NCBI GenBank assembly: GCA_039707465.1
Contig: CM077647.1
Coordinates: 175,704,663 to 175,768,662 of the forward strand
Direction: 5' to 3'
Length of the DNA: 64,000 nt
Origin: Rhabdophis nuchalis
Taxonomy: Eukaryota > Chordata > Lepidosauria > Squamata > Natricidae
The position numbers and the translations under genes are program-made. Positions 26,020-37,609 of this stretch are shown here, one piece after another (the first letter of the stretch is position 1; every line of letters starts with the position of its first letter). Under the pieces are notes generated by a model that saw nothing but the letters and a program-made list of their open reading frames with translations, was not told the origin of the DNA and ran no database searches.

Positions 26020-26925
26020 GGGGATGCTTGGCATATTTCGCAGATTGTTGGGACTCCTCTACCTCCGATGCGTGGGTACAATCAACCATCAGGTCTCAGA
26101 TAACCCAACTCGGAGGCGACTTATGCCGGAAGCCATTCAACACCTATTGGACATTAGGGCTATCCAACTGGTGCCTCCAGTTTAACAGGATCAGGATTAT
26201 TAGTCCTTTCTCTCCGGGATCCCAAAGGCTTGGGGCGGCTGGAGAACTATTTTTGATTTTAAATAGTTTGACCGCTATGTGCGTTATCGCAGGTTTAAGA
26301 TGCGTTCACTGCACTCAATATTAGAGGGTATTAGACAGGGAGATATCCTCACATCCATCAGCCTTACTGAGGTCTATCTGCACATACCTATAGCCCCTGA
26401 ATATTGACAGTTTCTCAGGTTTTGTTACCTTGGGCACCACTTCCAGTACCGAGCCTTACCCATCGGGTTGTCATCTGCACCTCAAGTCTTCAGGTAGGTG
26501 ATGGTGGCATTGGCAGCGTTCCTGAGACAGGTACGTGTGCAAATCCAAGGCGGCCTAGATGACCTGTTGCTACAGTCCTCTTCTATAAGTGATGCCCCAA
26601 GGGACTTAGACATTACCAGGTTGACCTTGCGAGGCCAGGTGCTTTCGATCAATCTGGCCAAAAGCTATCTAGGCACTATGGTGTCTTGCCATTGGCATTG
26701 CCTTACCAATAAAGACCTTCAATGGTTTCTTTCACCATTTCAGCTAAGGCTCATGAGCTGCTCCCAGATCCAGGTTCTTCTGCCAGCGGAAGTCTCCTGC
26801 TCTTTGATTGGTGGACATCATCTAGCCTACCCAAGGGGGAATTCTTTAGGGTCCCAGACCGAGGTCACAGTCACTTCAGACACCAACCTACTCGGAGGGG
26901 GGGATCCAACTTCAGGGGAGAACCT
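26020..26925 (+). pseudogene. DIRS reverse transcriptase, broken
   Basis: The RT begins near FADCWDSSTSDAW (about 26030) and passes through several frames with stops. Recognisable pieces, in separate frames, are an SPFSPG-type stretch and sequence matching the palm region (RQGDIL at about 26332, then a PIGLSSAPQVF-type stretch at 26458-26492). No open RT remains. Confidence 0.65.
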
Positions 26926-27045
26926 GGTGGCTTAGTGGCTAAACCATCTGCCTAATGTAATACGGCCCTGGTTAGAATCCCAGTAGGGATATGACTAGCT
27001 GATGAGAGCTAAATAGTTTGAAATAGATCTATACTAGTCTCCCTT
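26921..27045 (+). mobile_element. tRNA-like SINE inserted in DIRS
   Basis: A-box-like TGGCTTAGTGGC (26928-26939) and B-box-like GGTTAGAATCC (26970-26980) are 30 nt apart, as in tRNA-derived pol III promoters. The 3' part is unrelated to tRNA. It separates the RT end from RNase H. I see no clear target duplication, and the 3' end is uncertain. Confidence 0.6.
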
Positions 27046-27047
27046 AT

Positions 27048-27500
27048 ATGCAGATGGCACAGGGACAATGGAGCCAAGCGGAACTAGCTCACAACATAAA
27101 CTGGTTGGAACTCAGGGAGGTCCACCTGGATCTCAAACCATTTCGTTTTTTGGTCAAGGGCACGCATATTCTGGTCCTCACAGACAACATGGCCACCAAG
27201 GCTCATATTACAGGCAGGGGGGGGGACCAGGTCAAGGTCCCTCATGCTGGGGGCCAGGAGCTTGGGTCTTTGGGCAGAGAGGAATTTGCTCTCAATAACC
27301 GCAGAACATATAGCGGGGGCGGACAATGTCAGGGCTGACCAGCTCAGTCGGATTGAGGTGGACAATTCAGGATTGCAGCTGCAGCTGGCTATCTTCCAGG
27401 CAATTGTGGACCCTTTTGGCTGCCCAGAGGTCGACCTGTTTGCAACTCCCCTCAATACTCAGCTCCCGATATTTTATTCCCAGTTCCTTCGCAGAATGCA
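27048..27500 (+). pseudogene. DIRS RNase H region, broken
   Basis: Pieces in two frames: SQAELAHNINWLELREVHL and LTDNMATKAHI (27072-27215), then LLSITAEHIAGADNVRADQL (about 27286-27345) and CPEVDLFATPLNTQLP (about 27421-27468). This order is typical of the DIRS RNase H region and its downstream segment. Confidence 0.7.
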
Positions 27501-27759
27501 AAGGGGGTGGATGCTCTCCACTGCCATTGGCCTCTGGGGCTCTTTATGCCTTCCTGCCTTTGCCCCTGATTCCCAGAGTCATTCAAAAGATCTTGTGGGA
27601 GGGGGCGGAGGTGGTGCTTGCCCCACATTGGCCTCAGCAGCCATGGTTTGCCGACCTTTGATCTCTATAGTGGAAAGGCTCTGGAGGATTCCCCAAGAAA
27701 TTATTTCCTTCAGCCAGGGGTCGCTGGAGCATCTGGAGCCTCAATGGCTCTAGTTGACG

Positions 27760-28720
27760 CCTAATGCTTGAGCGGAGCGTTCAGAGACGAGACACCTTTT
27801 CCTCCAGGATCATTCAGATTATTCAGGCTTCCTGTCCACCTTCCATGCGGCTCATATACTGTGCAACCTGGGGCGCTTGTTGTAAGTGGTGTTTGATGAA
27901 CCACTTTGACCCAGTACAAGCCACTATCCCACAGGTCCCGGAATTTCTTCAAGTGGGCCTGGGCAAAGGGTTGACTCCTAATACCATTGAGAGACAGGTA
28001 TCAGTAGTTTCTTCTGTACCTTTGTGCGGTAGGTCACAAACTTTGACTCAACGTCCTAGAGTCAAGAGATTTCTCAAGGGTGCTTTGGTACTCCTTTACA
28101 TAAGGTATTGGATTCTTTGACAGGTGCCCTCTTGACACTGTAGAAGGAGATTTTTCGGATTTGTGCAAGTTTTATGCAGATAGGGTTGTCCTACGTCTGG
28201 ATCCCTCCTTTGCCCCGAAGATGGGGTCTTGGTTCCGTCGGGCTCAGGAGGTGGTCCTCCCCAGCTTTCCTGCAGAGTCTGCGCAGACCTCGGAGGACCG
28301 GTGGCACTTGCTGGATGTCAGGCGTGCCTTGCATGGGTACATTGATTGTATGGCTGTTATTTGCAGGTCGGAGTCTCTTTTTGTCTCCTTTCTGCCAGAT
28401 TCCCTGGGTAAGAAGGTGTCTGTCTCCTGTGTGGGACGATGGGTTTGTCAATGCAATTGAGAACACCTAGGCAGCTTGTGACGAGGCAGTTCCTCGAGGA
28501 GTCACAGCACATTCTGCATGCAGTGCAACGACGACTTTGGCTTGGGCGATGCAAGCTTCTCTGGGAGAAATTTGCAGGGCTGCAGCGTGGTCTTCTCCAT
28601 CCCCTTTCGTGTGGTATTATACATGGGACACGTTTGCCTCGGCTGAGGCCGACTTTGGCCGCTGGGTTCTGTCCGCCCTCCTTCATTGGGGCAGGTCTGA
28701 TCTCGACCCTCCCGTGGGTC
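27760..28720 (+). pseudogene. DIRS tyrosine recombinase, broken
   Basis: The N-terminal part (RLIYCATWGACCKWC, GLGKGLTPNTIERQVS) lies at 27846-28000. Middle segments are frame-shifted. The C-terminal part (AWSSPSPFVWYYTWDTFASA) lies near 28585-28650 and includes the region of the nucleophilic Tyr. No single frame spans the catalytic RHRY set. Confidence 0.7.
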
Positions 28721-28743
28721 CTTTTCAGGGCTTTGGTATGTCC

Positions 28744-28832
28744 CATACATGGATGCTATCTCCACCCTTATTGAGAAAGGGCGTTGGTACTTACCTGATA
28801 CGCCTCTTCTAATAAGGGGGGAGATAGCATCC
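28744..28832. repeat. DIRS internal complementary region
   Basis: The first part (from 28744) is a perfect inverse of the element's left edge, 23319-23352. The second part (28777-28832) is a perfect inverse of the right edge, 29071 to about 29127. The region thus joins the sequences of both outer ends in inverse orientation, as DIRS biology predicts. Confidence 0.9.
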
Positions 28833-28957
28833 GGCCCATCCCTTTCTCGTTCAGCCCTGCCTGTGTTTGGAGTCTGGCTCTTGTTGTTCTTGGTAGTGTT
28901 ACTGTTGGATTTTTCTTGCTAAAGGAGTTGGTTCGTACCGGTGAGTCTGTATTCTTC

Positions 28958-29090
28958 GTCGAAAACTGGGTGTGGCTACTCCGTAGGGGGTTATATACCA
29001 TGCCTACTTAATTAATTATTCAATATTATGACTCAGTCCAATCAGAGCGTGGATAGGTTTAACCCATACATGGATGCTATCTCCCCCCTT
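28958..29090. repeat. DIRS right inverted terminal repeat
   Basis: Inverse of the left arm, starting near GTCGAAAACTGGGTGTGG. The two arms differ at only a few bases. Confidence 0.9.
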
Positions 29091-29129
29091 ATTAGAAGAG
29101 GCGTATCAGGTAAGTACCAACGCCCTTTC

Positions 29130-30617
29130 CTCCTTCCTTCCTTCTATCCATCCATTCTTTCTTGTTCTTCCTTCTTTCCTTTCCTTTCTTTCTTTTTTGT
29201 TCCTCTTTCCTTCCATTCTTTCTCTTTCTTTGTCTTCTTTTGTTTCTTCTTCTCTTTCTTCCTCTTTCCTTCCTTTCTTTCCTTTCCTTCCCTTGCTCCT
29301 AATTTCCTTCCTCTTTCTTTTTTTCTTCTTCTTTCCTTCTTTCTTTCTCTTTCTCTTTCTTTCTTTCTTTCTTTCTTTCTCGTTCTTTCTTTCTTTCTTC
29401 CCTTCTTTCTCTTTTCTTCTTTCTTTACTTCTTTCTTTTTCTTCCTCTTTCTTATCTCAATATTGTTTCCTTACTTTTTTCTTTCTTCCTTTCTCCCTTT
29501 CCTTCCTTCTTTCTTTCTTTGTCCTTCCTTCCTTTTTTTTGTTCCCTCTTTCCTTTTCTCTCTCTCTCCTCTCTTGTTTCTGGTATCAGATTTCCTTTTG
29601 CTCCTGTGGCTGAACACCAGAGATCAGTGTTGAAAATCAAAATAAAATGCATTAGGTATCTAACAAATAGAGAAAGGAGGAAAGAGGTGAGGCAGCCTAA
29701 TCTCTATTTCAAATTTCTCTCTTCAGATCCTCAGGGGAAGGGTAGAAGGCAGAGCTTTGATTGACTGTTTGAGGAGGGCAGAAGGGAGACAACACTCTCT
29801 CTTCCTTTATCATTCGGAAGAGATTTCCTCTAGGGGGCACCAAAGGGCTGCAAACCAGAAATACAAATACAGGACAAGACCAATGTATGATATACATAAT
29901 AATGAACAACAGAACATTTATTAGACACTTGCACTCTGGAGGGAAACCTCTGTTTCAGGACCTGGAGACGAAAACAACGGTTGCAGGAATTGGGTCTAGA
30001 GAAAAGAAAGACTAGGGGTGACTTGATGGTAGTATCCCAGTATTTGAGGGTCTATCACAAAGAAGAGCAGTGAAATTATTTTCCAAAGCACCAGAAGGCA
30101 AGAGAAGAAAGAAGGGATCAAAATTAATCAAGGAGAAAAGCAACTTGGAATTCAGGAGAAGCTTCTCAACACAGAGGACAATCAACCAGTGGAATTAACC
30201 TATGGAGATTCTCAATCATTCAGCTCATGGTTGTCCCAAAGGTGCTTTTTCAAGAGGCAATTGGACTTTCTGGTTTTTCTCTCATTTCTCAACAAAGAAC
30301 TGATTAGTCTACATTCAAAGTGACAATAAAGTTATTCTAAGTCTAAGTAGAACAGAATAGAACAATAGAGTCAGAAGGGAGATGATAGCAAAGTTTTGAC
30401 TTGCAGGATTTTGACTGGAGAGCCTTTCCCCACAATTTATGGAACATCTTACTGGGAGAATTGAGGCAAGATCTCATTCTTCCAGTTTTCTCAAAGGGCG
30501 TTAAGACCTTACATTTTAACTACTTCTTAATCGATTTAAGCTATATTTTTCTTCCTGCATTTATATGGTTTTATTATATAGTTGAAAACAGTCCAGAATC
30601 ACTTAGGTGCGGTGGAT
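29130..30617. repeat. Spacer module S4, second part
   Basis: Long polypyrimidine array (29128-29560), TTTCTGGTATCAG block (about 29576), GGGGAAGGGTAGAAGG (about 29733), old CR1 fragment (about 29960-30190) and AT-rich tail. No gene. Confidence 0.85.
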
Positions 30618-30818
30618 AGGATAGATATCGATATCGATAAAAAGATAGAGATAGAGATAGAGATAGAGATAGAGATAGAGATAGATGGATGGATGGATGG
30701 ATGGATGGATGGATGGATGGATGGATGGATGGAATCTATGGATGGATGGATGGATGGATGGATGGATACATAGATACATACATAGATAGATAGATGGATA
30801 GGGGATGGATAGATTTCC

Positions 30819-30820
<2 letters not shown>
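30618..30820. repeat. (AGATAG)n(GGAT)n array fused to pyrimidine array
   Basis: The array that normally precedes a V gene here runs directly into (TTTC)n at about 30820, so the expected GGAA array, promoter and V are missing. Confidence 0.9.
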
Positions 30821-30864
<44 letters not shown>

Positions 30865-32104
30865 CGTTCTTACTTTCTTTCTTTCTGTCTTCCCTTTTTT
30901 CTCTTTTCTTCTTTCTTTTTCTTCCTCTTTCTTATCTCAATCTTGTTTCCTTACTTTTTTCTTTCTTCCTTTCTTTTATTCCCTCTTTCTTTCTTCCTTC
31001 CTTCCTTTTTTGTTCCTTCTTTCCTTTTCTCTCTCTCTCCTCTCTTGTTTCTGCTATCAGATTTCCCTTTGCTCCTGTGGCTGAACACCAGAGATCAGTG
31101 TTGAAAATCAAAGTAAAATGCATTACGTATCTAACAAATAGAGAAAGGAGGAAAGAGGTGATGCAGCCTAATCTCTATTTCAAATTTCTCTCTTCAGATC
31201 CTCAGGGGAAGGGTAGAAGGCAGAGCTTTGATTGACCCTTTGAGAACGGCAGAGAGACAACACTTTCTCTTCCTTTATCATTCTGAAGAGATTTCCTCTA
31301 GGGGGCACCAAAGGGCTGCAAACCAGAAATACAAATACAGGACAAGACCTATGTATGATATACATAATAATGAACAACAGAACATTTATTAGACACTTGC
31401 AATCTGGAGGGAAACTTCAGTTTCAGGACCTGGAGATGAAAACAATGGTTGCAGGAATTGGGTCTAGAGAAAAGAAAGACTAGGGGTGACTTGATAGTAG
31501 TATTCCAGTATTTGAGGGTCTATCACAAAGAAGAGGCACTTTCTCAACAGAGAGGACAATTAACCAGTGGAATTAACCTATGGAGATTCTCAGTCATTCA
31601 GCTCATGGTTGTCCCAAAGGTGCTTTTTCAAGAGGCAACTGGACTTTCTGGTTTTTCGTTCACTTCTCAACCAAGAACTGATTAGTCTACATTCAAAGTG
31701 ACAATAAAGCTATTCTAAGTCTAAGTAGAACAGAATAGAACAATAGAGTTGGAGGGGACCTGATAGAAAAGTTTTGACTGGCAGGATTTTGACTGGAGAG
31801 CCACTCCCCACAATTTATGGAACATCTTAGTGGGAGAATTGAGGCAAGATCCAATTCTTCCAGTTTTCTCAAATGGTGTTAAGACCTGACTTTGCCAATT
31901 AGCCAGAGGGCCTAAAGGTATGTGGTAGCTCTGGGGATGGACGGTGCCCAGAGAATATTCCTCCTGTATCCTTAACTTCCTGATCTTCTGGTTTCCATGT
32001 AAAATTAAACTATTTTTTAATCCATTTAAGCTATATTTTTCTTCCTGCACTTATATGGCTTTATTATATAGTTGAAAACAGTCCAGAATCACTTAGGTGA
32101 GATG
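30821..32104. repeat. Spacer module S5, V-less copy
   Basis: Pyrimidine array (to about 31040), TTTCTGCTATCAG block (about 31047), GGGGAAGGGTAGAAGG (about 31205), a CR1 fragment shortened near 31537, and AT-rich tail. Confidence 0.85.
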
Positions 32105-32390
<286 letters not shown>

Positions 32391-32499
32391 AAAGCAATGG
32401 GTATTGAGAATTTTTTTCAAAGATATGCATGGGGCTGAAGCTAAATTCTGGCCTGTGCTACAAGCATGAGAAATGGTTTTGTATTCATATCTGAGAAAT

Positions 32500-32563
32500 G
32501 AAGGAAGGAAGGAAGGAAAGAAGGAAGGAAGGAAGGAAAGAAGGAAGGAAGGAAGGAAGGAAG
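32500..32563. repeat. (GGAA)n array upstream of V5 promoter
   Basis: GGAA with some AAAG units, purine-only. Confidence 0.9.
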
Positions 32564-32729
32564 ACTTCTCAAATTGTTTTTTTCAAGATACAATTGGTCT
32601 GTATTATTTTTTTAGAGACATTTTGCATTTTCACCAAAGAAAGTTGGACTTCATCTCCATTCTCTGAATGGATAGAAACTCTCCACTCAACCTGGCTTTC
32701 TAGGAGCTTCTTTATACCTCACTGGACTT

Positions 32730-32765
32730 ATGCAAATACCATTTTGAAATATTCCTCTTTATAAG
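32730..32765 (+). promoter_or_regulatory. V5 promoter: octamer and TATA box
   Basis: ATGCAAAT 32730-32737; TTTATAAG 32758-32765. Confidence 0.9.
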
Positions 32766-32845
32766 CAGGATCCTCATTTAACATCTTAACATTTTCTTCA
32801 AACCATTATAGGTCAAACCACAGAAAACCCATTTAAAAAGATACT

Positions 32846-33299
32846 ATGAATTTCTTACTTTTTTTCTTTTCTCTTCTAGCCATGACGAAATGTGAGTACG
32901 TAACTTTAGGAAAAGGAACGATGTGATATTTGTTTCCAGATGCACATGAATCCTGATAACTTCTTGACTCTTACTTTTTTAGGGTCCCTTTCTGAGGTTC
33001 AACTTGTGTCATCGGGGCCAGGAACTGTAAAACCAGGACAAAATCTCAATTTGGTCTGCAAAGTTACTGGTGTCTCCATCAGTGATATAAGCTATGCTTG
33101 GCAATGGGTCCGTCAGCCTCCAGGGAAAGGCTTAGAATGGATAGCCCAAATCTACCCCTTTGATGGGGGAAAATTATACTCCTATTCTCTTCAAAGCCGC
33201 ACCACCATTTCTTCAGACAACTCCAAGAATGAGTTTTCCCTTCAGTTGAACTCCTTGTCAGCTGCTGACACGGCTGTGTATTATTGTGCAAGACAGAGG
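32846..33299 (+). CDS. IGHV: V5: immunoglobulin heavy-chain variable gene, open
   Basis: Leader exon 32846-32891, 91-nt intron, V exon 32983-33299 (317 nt). Landmarks: LVCK, CDR1 [11 protein letters not shown]2 [15 protein letters not shown]2 [11 protein letters not shown]3 [21 protein letters not shown]. The coding 3' end is longer than in the AGDP class, and V7 and V9 share this ending. These three V genes each precede an L1 fragment, so they are paralogues of one ancestral gene. An in-frame intronic ATG (32940) stays open into the V exon. Confidence 0.9.
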
Positions 33300-33338
33300 C
33301 ACATTGACTGATTTTGCCTTCTCTTCTGTGCAAAAACA
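33300..33338 (+). other. V5 RSS, 23-nt spacer, variant heptamer
   Basis: Heptamer CACATTG 33300-33306, spacer 33307-33329, nonamer GCAAAAACA 33330-33338. Its paralogues V7 and V9 have CACACTG, so the T is a derived change here. Confidence 0.9.
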
Positions 33339-33449
33339 GGAAACTGATTCTGACAGGGCATTTCTCTTTCTTGCAGCAGATCAGCATTCAGAGGATGAAG
33401 ACATTTGAATTCTTGGAGTAATATCTACCAAAAAACATGGTTTAAAAAT

Positions 33450-35612
33450 GTTCAGGCCGTTTATACAACACAATCGGCAAGGTTGCTACTTAATAAGGTC
33501 TTATCAGACCGGATCCCAATATGTAGGGGCACTAGACAAGGATGCCCATTATCAACCCTCTTATTTATTTTGACACTGGAACCCCTCCTAAATATAGTTA
33601 GACAAGAGAAGAGTATTAGAGGACTGCAAGTCAGATGAGAAGAATATAAAATCCAAGCATTCACTGATGATTTGGTCTTTGTGATAGAAGAACCGCTGAC
33701 TTCAGGACCAAAACTAATCACAACAATAGAAGAATATGGAGAGGTGGCCGGTTTAAAAATTAATAAACAAAAAAACAAAGATGTTAGCTAAAAATATGAC
33801 AGGACAACAAAAGGAACAGATACAGAAAATAATGGGAATTGAAATTGTTAAAAAAAGTCAAATATTTGGGAATCTGGTTAACTAATAGATGCTCTGTGAT
33901 TAAAGAATTAAATTATAATAAATTAATAGGCGAAATGACTAAGGAACTTGAAAAATGGAGCAAAATTCCATTATCACTGTTAGGGAGGATAGCTGCTATA
34001 AAAGCATACATCCTCCCAAAATGGATATATCTATTCCAAACGGCACCTGTAAAGCTAAATAAAGATTTTTTTTCAAAAGTTAGATCACATTACTTTGAAA
34101 TTTGTCTGGCAGGGGAAAAAAATCATGTATAAAAAAGAAAATGCTTCAAGAACACAAACTGAGAGGAGGCTTGGGACTCCCAAATTGGGAGCTCTGTTAT
34201 CATGCCTCAATTTTAATCTGGGTCAAGGATTGGGTCACCCTAATAAGAGGATGGATATTCACAATCAAAGGCTATGATCTGCTTCACTCGTCCCTTTGGC
34301 CCAAAAATAATAGACAACCTAAAAGTTTCATCATTCACCACATTAGGGTGACCCTCTTCATGACATGGCAGAAAATTAAACAGCAACTATACACCCAAAG
34401 TCCAAGATGGTTAGCCCCAATTGAAGCAGTAACCTACCCAACTGTCCACAACCCAAAGAGAAACCTAACATATGGAGATTTGATAGACGAAGGGGGCAAC
34501 ATCAGAACACAGACTTACAGCTAAGGGGTTGGAAGATAGACTGGTGGTCATATACTCAGGCAGTATCTAAATTCTATAAAGATAAACAAAAATTCGGAAT
34601 ATATTAAACAAATCAAGATATCGATAAGATCCTGTGGGACACACCGACAAAATTTATCTCTAAGGTATATAAATTGTTACTGCAAAGACATATTGGAGAA
34701 GAAATAATTAAAGGTGCCATGATTGCCTGGGGGAGGAATATAGGGAGGAATATTAAATTAGAAGAATGGCAAACAATTTGGGGCAAAACTATGAAAATGA
34801 CCCAGGCCTCCTCCTTTAAGGAAAACTCATACAAAATGCTTTACAGGTGGTACTTACCACCGGCCCGAATTGCACACATGTTCCCAAATTCCTCAGACAG
34901 ATGCTGGAAATGCAAAACGGCCAGGGGTACATTCTTTCACCAATGGTGGACCTGTCCAATTATTACTCAACTTTGGAAAAAAAAATACAAGTCTGGCTCC
35001 TGGAAATAATAGGTATCAACTTTCCCCTTAAACCTGATTTATATCTCCTGGGCATTAAGCCAAACGAAATTCAAAATCAAGACTGGTATCTTTTCATTCA
35101 TATTATAACAGCGACTAGGATGGCCATTGCCAAACATTGGAAAGATATCAACCCACCAACAGAGTGTCTAATTATATAAAAAAAAATTAATTGCGCAGAA
35201 TCGGATAAGCTAACATATATCCTAAAAGACAAGCCAAACTCAATCTATGCCCAATCCTGGGAAAAATGGTATATATGGTATAATAAGAGAATAATGGATA
35301 CCAAAGAAATTAATTAGATAAACTAATGGTGAAATACATACGAGGAATAAACAAGGTGACAGTGAACTTGAGACAATTTCATAGATATATATATAGACAT
35401 CTAAGCACAATTGTAAATAATAATTTATAGACTGGGACAAACATATCTCTTAAATTAGGGGAGTAGTTATACCCCCGGTATGTCCTTTTCCCCTTCTTCT
35501 TTTTCCCTTTTCCTCTCTTTCCTTTATCTATGTATTTCTCTCCCATTACCCCTATCCTATATTTGTTAAGTGTTTGATTTTATATTTATATTAATAAAGA
35601 CTATTTTTAAAA
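33450..35612 (+). mobile_element. L1 LINE fragment A (RT to 3' end)
   Basis: 5'-truncated inside RT: RGTRQGCPLSTLLFILTLEP, then an FTDD box in place of FADD, then GGLGLPNWELCYHAS, and a C-terminal zinc-knuckle-like CWKC with HQWWTC. Ends in a 3'UTR and AATAAAGA plus A-rich tail. Several stops and shifts. It is inserted in the V5 3' flank between AAAAATGT and AAGAAGGA. Confidence 0.88.
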
Positions 35613-35629
35613 GAAAGAAAGAAAAGAAG

Positions 35630-36230
35630 GATTAGGGGGTGACATGATAGCAGTGTTCGAACATCCCAGGGTCTGCCACAATTGGACTTTATTGTTATTT
35701 TTAGAGAAATTTTGCATTTTCACCAAAGAAAGTTGGACTTCATCTCCATTCTCTGAATGAATAGAAACTCTCCACTGAACCTGGCTTTCTAGGAGCTTCT
35801 TTATACCTCACTGGACTTTTTCTTTCGGATGTTTTGTAGAAACAATTTATTGAATGCATGAATTTTATGAAATGATACATATGTAACTCCTGCCACCTTA
35901 AATGGAAAAACAATTAATCTTTGTATGAAGCCTTGGGGGCGGCTTGCACCTCCGATATGGATGCCTCTAAAATGTTCTTTTACACCAGATATCCCTTTTC
36001 CCTGTAAAAAAAGTGTAAAAACCAATAAAAATTTTTGCAAAAAAAAAAAAAGATACAATTGGACTTTATTGTTTTTTTAGAGACATTTTGCATTTTCACC
36101 AAAGAAAGTTGAACTTCATCTCCATTCTCTGAATGAATACAAAGTCTCCACTGAACCTGGCTTTCTAGGAGCTTCTTTATACCTCACTGGACTTATGCAA
36201 ATACCATTGTGAAATATTCCTCTTCATATC
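35630..36230 (+). repeat. Fused CR1 tail and duplicated V-upstream segments before V6
   Basis: The CR1 tail (GGGTGACATGATAGCAG) is cut at GTCTGCCACA and joined to the V-upstream segment ATTGGACTTTATTG at about 35678. That segment occurs three times before V6: 35680-35816, 36050-36230 and 36340-36490. The second carries an octamer at 36195-36202 but turns into TCATATCTGAG before the TATA box. Confidence 0.8.
35817..36048 (+). mobile_element. Retroposed sequence with poly(A) tail, family unknown
   Basis: About 230 bp ending CCAATAAAAATTTTTGC plus 13 A. It separates two copies of the V-upstream segment and is absent from the V8 and V10 counterparts. It may be a LINE 3' end or a retrocopied mRNA end. 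No reading frame is convincing. Confidence 0.5.
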
Positions 36231-36238
36231 TGAGAAAT

Positions 36239-36319
36239 GAAGGGAGGAAGGAAGGAAGGAAGGAAGGAAGGAAGGAAGGAAGGAAGGAAGGAAGGAAGGA
36301 AGGAAGGAAGGAAGGAAGA
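36239..36319. repeat. (GGAA)n array upstream of V6 promoter
   Basis: About 20 units; purine-only. Confidence 0.95.
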
Positions 36320-36484
36320 CTTCTCAAGTTCCTTTTTCAGGATACAATTGGACTTTGTTGCTTTTTTTAAAGACATTTTGCATTTTCAGCAAAGAAAGTT
36401 GGACTTCATCTCCATTCTCTGAATGGATAGAAAGTCTCCACTCAACCTGGCTTTCTGGGAGCTTCTTTATACCTCACTGGACTT

Positions 36485-36520
36485 ATGCAAATACCATTGT
36501 GAAATATTTCTCTTTATAAG
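36485..36520 (+). promoter_or_regulatory. V6 promoter: octamer and TATA box
   Basis: ATGCAAAT 36485-36492; TTTATAAG 36513-36520. A second octamer lies 290 bp upstream at 36195-36202. Confidence 0.9.
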
Positions 36521-36600
36521 CAGGATCCTCATTATACATCTTTACATTTTCTTCAAACCATTATAGGTCAAACCACAGAAAACCCATTTAAAAAGATACT

Positions 36601-37052
36601 ATGAATTTCTTACTTTTTTTCTTTTCTCTTCTAGCCATGACAAAATGTGAGCACGTAATTTTAGCAAAAGTAACTATGTGATTTCTTTTTCAGATGCCTG
36701 TGAGTCCTTATAACTCCTTTTCGCTTACTTTTTTTAGGGTCCCTTTCTGAGGTTCAACTTGTGTCATCGGGGTCTGGAATTGTAAAACCAGGACAAAATC
36801 TCAATTTGGTCTGTAAAGTTACTGGCGTCTCCATCACTGATAGAAGCTATTCTTGGCACTGGGTCCGTCAGCCTCCAGGGAAAGGCTTAGAATGGATAGC
36901 CGGAATCTACCCCTATAATGGGGAAAAATGGTTCTCCTCTTCTCTTCAAAGCCGAACCACCATTTCTTCAGACGACTCCAAGAATGAGTTTTCCCTTCAG
37001 TTGAACTCCTTGTCAGTTTCTGACACTGCCTTGTATTATTGTGCTGGAGATC
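36601..37052 (+). CDS. IGHV: V6: immunoglobulin heavy-chain variable gene, open
   Basis: Leader exon 36601-36646, 91-nt intron, V exon 36738-37052. FR1 [20 protein letters not shown]1 [11 protein letters not shown]2 [15 protein letters not shown]2 YPYNGEK, FR3 [21 protein letters not shown]. No stop. The closest relative in the window is V8, which shares the intron sequence (AGATGCCTGTGAGTCC) and the ALYYC motif, as expected if V5-L1-V6 and V7-L1-V8 are duplicates. Confidence 0.92.
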
Positions 37053-37091
37053 CACACTGACTGATTTTGCCTTCTCTTCTGAACAAAAACA
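37053..37091 (+). other. V6 RSS, 23-nt spacer
   Basis: Heptamer CACACTG 37053-37059, spacer 37060-37082, nonamer ACAAAAACA 37083-37091. Confidence 0.92.
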
Positions 37092-37229
37092 GGAAACTGA
37101 TTCTGACAGGCCATTTCTCTTCCTTGCATCAGATCAGCATTCAGAGAATGAACACATTTGAATATTCGAAGCAATGTCTACCAAAAGAACATGTCTTAAA
37201 AATGTACTCAGTCATTGAAATGTTTAATG

Positions 37230-37595
37230 AAAGTTTAATGGTAAGGAGGACTAAGGGGTGACATGATTGCAGTGCTCGAATATCTCAGGGGCTGCCACAA
37301 AGAAGAGGGACTCAAGCAATTCTCCAAGGCATCTGAGGGCAGAACAAGAAGCAATGGGTGGAAAATAATCCAGGAGAGAAGCAATTTAGACCTACGGAGA
37401 AATTTCCTGACAGTAAGAACAGTTAATAAGTGGGACAACTTGTCTCCAAAAGTTGCAAATGCTCCAACACTGGAAGTTTTTAAGAAGAGATTGGGCAACC
37501 ATTTGTCTGAAGTGTTAAAGGATCTCCTGCTTGAGCAGAGGGTTGGACTAGAAGACCTCCAAGGTCCTTTCCAATTATATTATTCCAACTATTCT
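37230..37595 (+). mobile_element. CR1 tail 3' of V6
   Basis: Complete version of the post-RSS CR1 tail. The frame at 37263-37610 is open but is only a remnant of CR1 ORF2. Confidence 0.85.
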
Positions 37596-37609
37596 CTTAA
37601 ATTGAGCTG

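Larger units (their letters stand above)
23319..29129 (+). mobile_element. DIRS-like tyrosine-recombinase retrotransposon, degenerate
   Basis: A 5.8-kb element with inverted terminal repeats (about 23328-23459 and 28958-29090) and an internal complementary region (28744-28832) that matches the outer edges of both ends. This is the defining structure of DIRS elements, thought to template a circular intermediate. Order on +: gag-like region, RT, RNase H, tyrosine recombinase. All reading frames are broken by stops and shifts, and a microsatellite/LINE tail and a SINE have inserted, so it is dead. There is no obvious target duplication, as expected for recombinase-based integration. It lies in a pyrimidine array of a V spacer. 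Confidence 0.9.
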
